Positions 57,741-64,000 of a stretch of 64,000 nucleotides of DNA are shown here, in pieces. The stretch comes from Rhizobium laguerreae (GTDB taxonomy: Bacteria; Pseudomonadota; Alphaproteobacteria; Rhizobiales; Rhizobiaceae): the NCBI RefSeq assembly GCF_002008165.1, contig NZ_MRDM01000010.1:740541-804540 (forward strand), in the 5' to 3' direction. Position 1 is the stretch's first letter; each line of letters opens with the position of its first letter. A program made the position numbers and the translations under genes. The notes below the pieces were generated by a model. It saw only the letters and a list, made by a program, of their open reading frames with translations. It was not told the DNA's origin and made no database searches.

Positions 57741-58119
57741 GAGCAATCGATAGGCGAAAGATCCAATATCGTCTACTGGCAATTTTAGCACAGCTCGACT
57801 CCCGTTTTGCCCCTGTGTCCCATCCGGTTGCCAACCCACGCCGGGAGATTGACGAAAAGATTCAAGCGCCTAGGGACAAGGATTATCCGATCCCGGCGTG
57901 GTTGGAACGTCGTGCAACAGGGTGAACAAAGCGTGAAATAGGTTTCAGATTAAACTATCTTGAATAAAACAGTTAAATCGCTTATTTGTCGCAGTTGATG
58001 TGGACCCGCGCGAAAACGACCGGAGACAAGCGCGGAGCGAGTCAGTCGTTCGGCCCCGACCATTGTAAGAGAGCGACGTCTCTCGTTGGTGCAGCTGCTC
58101 CGGATATGCGAGGACAATC
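57741..58119. other. Gap between the divergent MNT-HEPN and traA genes
   Basis: About 380 bases, AT-rich at 57935-57990, that should hold both promoters. If the MNT-HEPN protein starts at 57839 the first 99 bases are coding. I looked for an oriT of the Agrobacterium/RSF1010 kind near traA and saw no nick-site-like sequence; a short inverted repeat GAGAG..CTCTC near 58068 is the only dyad. No tRNA or att duplicate of the tRNA-His end was seen. Confidence 0.4.
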
Positions 58120-61100
58120 ATGGCGATCATGTTCGTCAGAGCGCAGGTGATCAGCCGGGGAGCGGGACGCAACGTCGTCGCGGCCGCCGCCTATCGTCAT
58201 CGCACTAGGATGATGGACGAACAGGCAGGCACGTCGTTCAGCTATCGGCGCGGGGCCTCCGAGCTGGTGCACGAGGAACTGGCCCTGCCGGATCAGATGC
58301 CGGATTGGCTGCGGTCGGCGGTCGAGGGGCGTTCCGTTGCCGGTGCCAGTGAAGCGCTGTGGAATGCTGTTGAAGCTTTCGAGAAACAGGCAAACGCGCG
58401 GCTGGCGCGCGAACTGATCATCGCGCTGCCGGAAGAGCTGACGCGGGCCGAGAACATCGCCCTGGCGCGCGAGTTCGTCCGTGATAATTTCATGTCCGAG
58501 GCAATGGTCGCCGATTGGGTCTACCACGACAAGGATAGCAACCCGCATATCCATCTGATGACGACCGTGAGACCGTTGACGGAGGAGGGCTTCGGGCCGA
58601 AAAACGCCCCTGTCTTGGGAGAGAATGGCGAGCCACTGCGTTTCTTCCCGCCCGGGCGGCCCGGGGGTCGGATTGTCTATAAGTCATGGGGCGGCGACAA
58701 GGAAACCTTGCAGGCCTGGAAGGTCGCCTGGGCGGAAACGGCCAACCGGCACCTGGCGCTTGCCGGCCAAGAGATCCGGCTCGACGGCCGCTCCTATGCC
58801 GAGCAGGGTCTTGATGGCATCGCGCAAAAACATCTCGGTCCGGAGAAGGCAGCCCTCTCCCGCCGGGGTGCCGAGATGTACTTCGCGCCGGCCGACCTTG
58901 CCCGGCGGCAGGAAATGGCCGACCGGCTGCTCGCCGATCCTACGCTGTTGCTGAAGCAGCTCGGCAATGAACGTTCGACCTTCGACGAGCGCGATATTGC
59001 CAAGGCGCTGCATCGATACGTCGACGATCCCGCAGACTTCGCCAATATCCGGGCGCGGCTGATGGTGTCGGACGATCTCATCATGCTGAAGCCGCAGCAG
59101 GTCGATGCCGAAACGGGCAAGGCGAGCGAACCTGCCGTCTTCACCACGCGCGAGATCCTTCGCATCGAATATGACATGTCGCGGTCCGCGCGGGTTTTAT
59201 CGGAACGTCGCGGATTTGCGGTTTCCCATCGCGTGGTTGCGGCCGCGATCGAAAGTGTCGAAACAGCTGATCCGGAAAAGTCCTTCCGCCTCGATCCGGA
59301 GCAGGTGGACGCCGTCCATCATGTTACCGGCGACAGCGGCATTGCGGCCGTGGTCGGCCTTGCCGGCGCCGGCAAGTCGACACTGCTCGCCGCCGCTCGC
59401 GTCGCCTGGGAACACGATGGCCGCCGGGTGATCGGCGCGGCCCTTGCGGGGAAGGCCGCCGAAGGACTGGAAGACAGTTCCGGCATCAGGTCGCGGACGC
59501 TCGCCTCCTGGGAATTCATCTGGGCCAATGGACACGAGACGCTCCATCGTGGTGATGTGGTGGTTGTCGACGAGGCCGGCATGGTGTCGTCGCAGCAGAT
59601 GGCCCGCGTGCTGAAGCTCGTGGAACAAGCAGGGGCGAAAGTCGTGCTGGTCGGCGATGCGATGCAGCTCCAGCCGATCCAGGCGGGTGCGGCCTTCCGG
59701 GCGATCACCGAGCGCATCGGTTTTGCCGAACTCGCCGGCGTGCGCCGCCAGCGCGAAGAGTGGGCGCGCGAGGCATCTCGGCTTTTTGCGCGCGGCGAGA
59801 TCGAGAAAGGTCTCGACGCCTATGCGCAACAGGGTCATCTCATCGAGGCGGCGACGCGCGACGAAATCATCGATCGGATCGTCGCCGATTGGAGCGAAGC
59901 GCGCAAACTGGCAATCGAGACGTCGGTCCTCGAAGGCAATGACGGTCGTCTTCGCGGCGACGAGCTTCTCGTACTCGCTCACACCAATGACGACGTGAAG
60001 CGTCTGAACGAAGCACTGCGATCGGTCATGACGGGAGAGGGCGCGCTAGGTGAGAGCCGCTCATTCCAGACCGCACGTGGTGCGCGGGAATTCGCCGTCG
60101 GCGACCGCATCATCTTTCTGGAGAATGCCCGCTTCCTCGAGCCCCGTGCTCCCCGTCTCGGTCCGCAATATGTCAAGAACGGCATGCTCGGGACGGTGGT
60201 GTCCACCGGCGACAAACGCGGTGATGCCTTGCTTACGGTGCGTCTCGACAATGGCCGCGATGTCGTCATCAGCGAGAACAGTTACCGCAATGTCGATCAT
60301 GGCTACGCCGCGACCATTCACAAATCACAAGGTGCCACCGTCGAGCGAACCTTCGTGCTCGCAACCGGCATGATGGACCAGCATCTGACCTATGTGTCGA
60401 TGACCCGGCATCGCGACCGCGCTGACCTCTATGCCGCGAAGGAAGATTTTGAAGCGAGGCCGGAATGGGGGAGGAAGCCGCGTGTCGATCATGCTGCCGG
60501 CGTGACCGGCGAGCTCGTCGAAACAGGACAAGCCAAATTCCGGCCGAATGATGAGGATGCCGACGACAGCCCCTATGCCGACGTGAAGACGGACGACGGA
60601 GCCGTCCATCGTCTCTGGGGTGTCAGCTTGCCGAAGGCGTTGGAGGAAGGTGGCATCTCAGAAGGCGACACCGTCACCCTGCGCAGGGACGGCGTGGAGC
60701 GGGTCAAGGTTCAGGTTCCGATCGTCGATGAGCAAACCGGGCAGAAGCGGTTCGAGGAAAGAGAAGTCGACCGCAATGTCTGGACTGCCAAGCGCATCGA
60801 AACCGCCGAAGCTCGCCTGGAGCGCATCGAGCGGGAAAGCCATCGGCCGGATGTGTTCAAGCAGCTCGTCGAGCGCCTGTCGCGCTCCGGCGCCAAGACG
60901 ACGACGCTCGATTTTGAGAACGAGGCCGGTTATCGCGCCCATGCCGACGACTTCGCCCGGCGTCGTGGGATCGACACTCTTTCTCAAGCTGCCGCCGGCA
61001 TGGAAGAGGAGGTCTCGCGGCGGTGGGCGTGGATTGCGGAAAAGAGGGAGCAGGTGGCTGAGCTCTGGGAGCGGGCCAGCATGGCGCTCGGTTTTGCGAT

Positions 61101-62766
61101 CGAGCGGGAGCGGCGCGTCTCCTACAATGAGGAGCGAATTGAAACGCAAAGCGTCTCGGATGCAGATGCTGGCCGTGCGCGGTATCTGATCGCGCCCACC
61201 ACGGTCTTTGCCAGGAGCGTCGACGAGGACGCGCGGCTGGCTCAGCTTGCGTCGCCGGCCTGGAAAGAGCGCGAAGCCATCCTGCGGCCGCTGCTGGAGA
61301 AGATCTATCGTGACCCGGATGCGGCGCTGTCAGCGCTGAACGCGCTTTCCTCGGATATGAGCATCGAACCGCGCAAGCTTGCCGAGGATCTTGCCGCAGC
61401 ACCGGATCGGCTCGGCCGCCTGCGCGGTTCCGATCTCATCGTCGACGGTCGTGCGGCACGCGACGAACGAAATGCCGCGATTACCGCCTTGACGGAACTG
61501 CTGCCGCTCGCCCGCGCCCATGCGACGGAGTTCCGCCGGAACGGCGAACGCTTCGATCTCCGTGAGCAACAGCGCCGCGCTCATATGTCCCTGCCGATCC
61601 CGGCGCCCTCCAGAAAGGCGATGAAGCGTCTCGTCGAGATCGAGGCGGTGCGCAGGCAGGGAGGGGACGACGCCTACAAGAGCGCCTTTGCGCTCGCCAC
61701 AGAAGACCGCTCGCTCGTGCAGGAGGTCAAGGCCGTCAGCGAGGCGCTCACCGCCCGCTTCGGCTGGAGCGCCTTTACCTCGAAGGCCGATGCGGTTGCC
61801 GAACGCAACGTGGTCGAGCGTATGCCGGAAGACCTCGCGAGCATCAGAGGCGAGAAGTTGACCCGGCTGTTTGAAGCCGTGAAGCGCTTTGCCGAGGAGC
61901 AGCATCTCGCCGAGCGGCGGGATCGTTCGAAGATTGTTGCTGGCGCCAGTGCCGATCAGGGGATGGAGGCAGGCAAGGAGAATGCCGCGGTGCTGCCTAT
62001 GCTCGCCGCAGTCACCGAATTCAAGACCCCGATCGACGAGGAGGCGAGATTGCGCACTCTCGCCACGCCGCTGTATTGCCAGCAGCGCGCCGCGCTGGCG
62101 ACCGTGGCAAGCATGATCTGGCGCGATCCGGCAGGCGCCGTCGGCAAGATCGAAGAACTACTTGCCAAAGGTTTTGCCGGTGAGCGCATCGCCGCTGCGG
62201 TGACCAACGATCCGGCCGCCTACGGCGCCTTGCGCGGTTCCGATCGCCTGATGGACCGGATGCTGGCTTCCGGCCGGGAGCGGAAGGAGGCAGTGCAGGC
62301 CGTGCCTGAAGCCGCCGCCCGCCTGCGCGCGCTCGGTTCGGCCTACGTCAATGTGCTCGATGCCGAACGCCAGGCTATTGCCGAGGAGCGACGGCGCATG
62401 ACAGTCGCCATTCCCGGCCTGTCGAAGGCGGCGGAAGAGGCGCTCACGCGCCTGACCGCTGAGGTGAAGAACAACGGTCGCAAGCTGAGCGCCCCTGCCG
62501 CTTCGCTCGATCCCGGCATTCGCCGGGAGTTCGACGCCGTCAGCCGGGCGCTCGACGAGCGCTTTGGTCGCAACGCCATCGTTCGCGGCGAAAAGGATCT
62601 TATCAACCGCATCCCGCCGCTGCAGCGCCGTGCGTTCGAGGCGCTGCAGGACAGGCTGAAAGTCCTGCAGCAAGCTGTCCGGATGGAGAGCAGTGAGCAG
62701 ATCATCTCGGAACGGCGTCAGCGGGCTGTCAACCGTGGGCGTGGCGTCGATATGAATGGCTTTTAA
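58120..62766 (+). CDS. traA: TraA-type conjugative relaxase/helicase with duplicated carboxy-terminal module
   Basis: A 1548-residue MOB-Q relaxase of the Agrobacterium/Rhizobium plasmid TraA type. The nicking domain has the likely catalytic Y25 (NVVAAAAYRHRTRM) and the metal-binding His triad in YHDKDSNPHIHLM. A RecD/TraI-like helicase follows (about 390-790): Walker A GLAGAGKST, Walker B VVVDEAGMV, HGYAATIHKSQGATVER and YVSMTRHRDRADLY. The last third holds two related modules of about 190 residues (about 1028-1220 and 1298-1490) resembling BID secretion-signal domains. On plasmids traA stands opposite traCDG; here none is present, so transfer from this locus alone is doubtful. Frame is intact. 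Ribosome site AGGAC. Confidence 0.92.
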   Translation: MAIMFVRAQVISRGAGRNVVAAAAYRHRTRMMDEQAGTSFSYRRGASELVHEELALPDQMPDWLRSAVEGRSVAGASEALWNAVEAFEKQANARLARELIIALPEELTRAENIALAREFVRDNFMSEAMVADWVYHDKDSNPHIHLMTTVRPLTEEGFGPKNAPVLGENGEPLRFFPPGRPGGRIVYKSWGGDKETLQAWKVAWAETANRHLALAGQEIRLDGRSYAEQGLDGIAQKHLGPEKAALSRRGAEMYFAPADLARRQEMADRLLADPTLLLKQLGNERSTFDERDIAKALHRYVDDPADFANIRARLMVSDDLIMLKPQQVDAETGKASEPAVFTTREILRIEYDMSRSARVLSERRGFAVSHRVVAAAIESVETADPEKSFRLDPEQVDAVHHVTGDSGIAAVVGLAGAGKSTLLAAARVAWEHDGRRVIGAALAGKAAEGLEDSSGIRSRTLASWEFIWANGHETLHRGDVVVVDEAGMVSSQQMARVLKLVEQAGAKVVLVGDAMQLQPIQAGAAFRAITERIGFAELAGVRRQREEWAREASRLFARGEIEKGLDAYAQQGHLIEAATRDEIIDRIVADWSEARKLAIETSVLEGNDGRLRGDELLVLAHTNDDVKRLNEALRSVMTGEGALGESRSFQTARGAREFAVGDRIIFLENARFLEPRAPRLGPQYVKNGMLGTVVSTGDKRGDALLTVRLDNGRDVVISENSYRNVDHGYAATIHKSQGATVERTFVLATGMMDQHLTYVSMTRHRDRADLYAAKEDFEARPEWGRKPRVDHAAGVTGELVETGQAKFRPNDEDADDSPYADVKTDDGAVHRLWGVSLPKALEEGGISEGDTVTLRRDGVERVKVQVPIVDEQTGQKRFEEREVDRNVWTAKRIETAEARLERIERESHRPDVFKQLVERLSRSGAKTTTLDFENEAGYRAHADDFARRRGIDTLSQAAAGMEEEVSRRWAWIAEKREQVAELWERASMALGFAIERERRVSYNEERIETQSVSDADAGRARYLIAPTTVFARSVDEDARLAQLASPAWKEREAILRPLLEKIYRDPDAALSALNALSSDMSIEPRKLAEDLAAAPDRLGRLRGSDLIVDGRAARDERNAAITALTELLPLARAHATEFRRNGERFDLREQQRRAHMSLPIPAPSRKAMKRLVEIEAVRRQGGDDAYKSAFALATEDRSLVQEVKAVSEALTARFGWSAFTSKADAVAERNVVERMPEDLASIRGEKLTRLFEAVKRFAEEQHLAERRDRSKIVAGASADQGMEAGKENAAVLPMLAAVTEFKTPIDEEARLRTLATPLYCQQRAALATVASMIWRDPAGAVGKIEELLAKGFAGERIAAAVTNDPAAYGALRGSDRLMDRMLASGRERKEAVQAVPEAAARLRALGSAYVNVLDAERQAIAEERRRMTVAIPGLSKAAEEALTRLTAEVKNNGRKLSAPAASLDPGIRREFDAVSRALDERFGRNAIVRGEKDLINRIPPLQRRAFEALQDRLKVLQQAVRMESSEQIISERRQRAVNRGRGVDMNGF

Positions 62767-62895
62767 AAAAGAGACCATTGTCTGCTGATCTAAATACGTA
62801 GTGGATCGCTCTTCGCTGGAGCGTCTCGGTCGCATTATCCTGGCTGGGAAACGAACGGAAGGCAAAAGCACCTCAGACGATCAGAATGCGTTTAA

Positions 62896-63075
62896 TCAGA
62901 CGCGTGGGCGATAAGGGCGTGCCGGCGAAAATACCAAACGATTAATTCCGATTGGAGTCGGCATGTCGTTGCTGGAAATGAAGAGATCGTCGCCGACCTT
63001 ATATCCGACAAGCCAACGCCCTCTCCTGAGTTCCGGCGTCACGTGGCAATCCTTGAAGAAAATCTCCACGCTCAT
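62896..63075 (-). CDS. Small protein of unknown function
   Basis: A 59-residue frame starting MSVEIFFKDCHVTPELRRGRWLVGY and ending FSPARPYRPRV. AGGGAGA stands at proper distance before the ATG at 63075, the chief reason for accepting it. No membrane segment, no family recognised. It lies between traA and the DUF4174 gene, at the presumed island edge, so whether it belongs to core or insert is open. Confidence 0.5.
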   Translation of the reverse strand: MSVEIFFKDCHVTPELRRGRWLVGYKVGDDLFISSNDMPTPIGINRLVFSPARPYRPRV

Positions 63076-63269
63076 GAAAGTCTCCCTAGTGCCAAACGAA
63101 GGTTGGATATCGCTCTGCGGCGAACGTGCATAGGGCCGCAGGGGAGATCGGCAATAAGATGCGGATCTCACTGATGAATTCGGGAAGCGCAACCAAAAAT
63201 TCGGTTCTTATCGTTTCGATGGAACCCATGCTGTACCGCGTCGTTCTCCATGTTAACGGGAGAATACGC

Positions 63270-63707
63270 ATGTCGAAAACCCTTCTCTACGGTGCGACGA
63301 AGATCGACGAGACCAACAGCGCTTATGCGCCGGTCGAAAGTCTCACCCAGTTTCAGTGGAAGAACCGCGTCTTCGTTGTTTTCGCCGACACGGATAATTC
63401 CCGCGCCGCGCGGCAGGAAAATCAGCTGCTGGCCACCCGTTCGGCCCTCGATGAGCGCGACCTGGTGGTGCTGAAGGTTTCCGGCGCCGGCGTCCGTCCG
63501 CTCTTCGGTGCGGCCGACGATCTCGACGGCGAAGCGATCCGCCGCGATCTCGAGGCGGCGGAGGTCGGCGAATTCGCCGCTTTCCTTCTCGGCAAGGACG
63601 GCACCGTGAAGCTCAAGGCCAGCGAGCCGATTACCGATGGCGAGCTCTTCGCCATCATCGACAGCATGCCGATGCGTGCTGCGGAATCGCTGAAGCCGGA
63701 CAAATAA
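63270..63707 (+). CDS. DUF4174-type protein
   Basis: A 145-residue protein whose middle resembles the DUF4174 family, a thioredoxin-like fold without Cys: LTQFQWKNRVFVVFADTDNS, DERDLVVLKVSG, FAAFLLGKDGTVKLKASEPITDGELFAIIDSMPMR. No signal peptide is visible with the ATG at 63270 (ribosome site GGGAG); the longer open frame upstream adds unconserved residues. Function unknown. Followed in 43 bases by a small proline-rich gene. Confidence 0.7.
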   Translation: MSKTLLYGATKIDETNSAYAPVESLTQFQWKNRVFVVFADTDNSRAARQENQLLATRSALDERDLVVLKVSGAGVRPLFGAADDLDGEAIRRDLEAAEVGEFAAFLLGKDGTVKLKASEPITDGELFAIIDSMPMRAAESLKPDK

Positions 63708-63750
63708 ACCCGAACGTCGCGTAAACGGAAATCATGAAAGGGAGGCGGTC

Positions 63751-63918
63751 ATGTCCGTGCCCAACGAACCCATTCCCGACCAGCCGCCGATGCCCGGGCC
63801 TGGCTGGAAGCCAGAGCCTCCGATCAAGGAACCGGAGCCTGACCGGCTGCCCGACGAAGCGCCGGTTCCAAATCCCGACGAGAACGACGAACCGGCAAAA
63901 CACACTTTCGAGACTTAA
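63751..63918 (+). CDS. Small proline-rich protein
   Basis: A 55-residue peptide rich in Pro, Glu and Asp (MSVPNEPIPDQPPMPGPGWK, ending KHTFET), with no membrane segment and probably disordered. AAAGGGAGGCGG is a very strong ribosome site, supporting a real gene. Same direction as the DUF4174 gene, likely one transcript. No function can be inferred. Its stop overlaps the stop of the gene on the other strand. Confidence 0.6.
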   Translation: MSVPNEPIPDQPPMPGPGWKPEPPIKEPEPDRLPDEAPVPNPDENDEPAKHTFET

Positions 63919-64000
63919 AGAAAGATGTGCCGTTCGGCGCTGACGAGTTCCTGAAGAAAATCGGCGACGCTCCTGACGCGTAGCAGGTCGCGCGCGGTTT
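63915..64000 (-). CDS. Carboxy terminus of a gene running off the window, perhaps LysR-type
   Basis: On the - strand the last 28 residues of a protein can be read, RARDLLRVRSVADFLQELV then SAERHIFL and a TAA stop at 63915. The pattern RxxxVRxxxDFLxEL is how many LysR-family regulators end, but so short a piece cannot settle it. The stop overlaps that of the proline-rich gene, so the two genes are convergent. Confidence 0.4.
   Translation of the reverse strand, partial: TARDLLRVRSVADFLQELVSAERHIFL

Noticed and set aside
57935..58119. Possible oriT upstream of traA
   Set aside because: No Agrobacterium- or RSF1010-like nick sequence; the only dyad has five-base arms, which is expected by chance.
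56458..63100. Complete integrative conjugative element
   Set aside because: No integrase, excisionase, coupling protein or secretion genes, and no direct repeat of the tRNA-His end was seen downstream within the window.

Overview
The window is high-GC alphaproteobacterial chromosome, most like the Rhizobium leguminosarum/etli group. Four things point there: the Sinorhizobium-type flagellar order (fliK/motD, transglycosylase, rem, flgE-K-L, flaF, flbT, flgD, fliQ, flhA, fliR), an aglEFGAK alpha-glucoside operon with its LacI regulator, a zwf-pgl-edd operon, and a tRNA-His without an encoded G-1. No database search was possible, so the genus is an inference from gene content and order.

Layout. 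1-12668 is one flagellar operon-like block, all on the + strand: hook-length control, transglycosylase, Rem regulator, hook and junction proteins, the flagellin regulators FlaF and FlbT, the hook cap, export-gate proteins, and four small late genes (FliJ-like, FlgJ/CheL-like, FlgN-like, FliL-like). 12959-15727 is a small polysaccharide locus (WecG-type glycosyltransferase and Wzz/GumC-like chain-length protein). folD follows at 15848-16747. 16794-24653 is the agl system: a divergent LacI-type repressor, a binding protein, two permeases, a glucosidase and an ATPase. A PilZ-like protein lies at 24770. 25264-29351 is the zwf-pgl-edd Entner-Doudoroff operon on the - strand, and 29486-32230 is a puuA-puuB-like putrescine pair. 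32319-39932 holds a flavoprotein, a small membrane protein, two chemotaxis receptors and a LysR regulator. 40074-43221 is isocitrate lyase with a small partner gene and a divergent ScfR/RamB-type regulator. 43348-47414 is a polyamine ABC operon. 47441-56250 has AsmA, acetoacetyl-CoA synthetase, a very large PAS histidine kinase and a phasin.

56381-63100 looks like an accessory insert. A tRNA-His gene is followed by a decayed IS481-type transposase fragment, a nucleotidyltransferase-HEPN fusion, and an orphan 1548-residue TraA-type relaxase/helicase. The relaxase carboxy-terminal third holds two copies of a module of about 190 residues that resembles the BID secretion-signal domain. No integrase, oriT, coupling protein or type IV secretion genes are visible. 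Ordinary small chromosomal genes resume after it.

How the genes work together: sugar uptake (agl) feeds glucose to zwf-pgl-edd. Acetoacetyl-CoA synthetase, phasin and isocitrate lyase sit on the acetyl-CoA/polyhydroxybutyrate side of metabolism. The pot transporter and puuAB-like genes would import and degrade putrescine. Chemoreceptors and flagellum serve motility. Several intergenic palindromes, some of them dispersed repeats, appear to act as terminators or operators.
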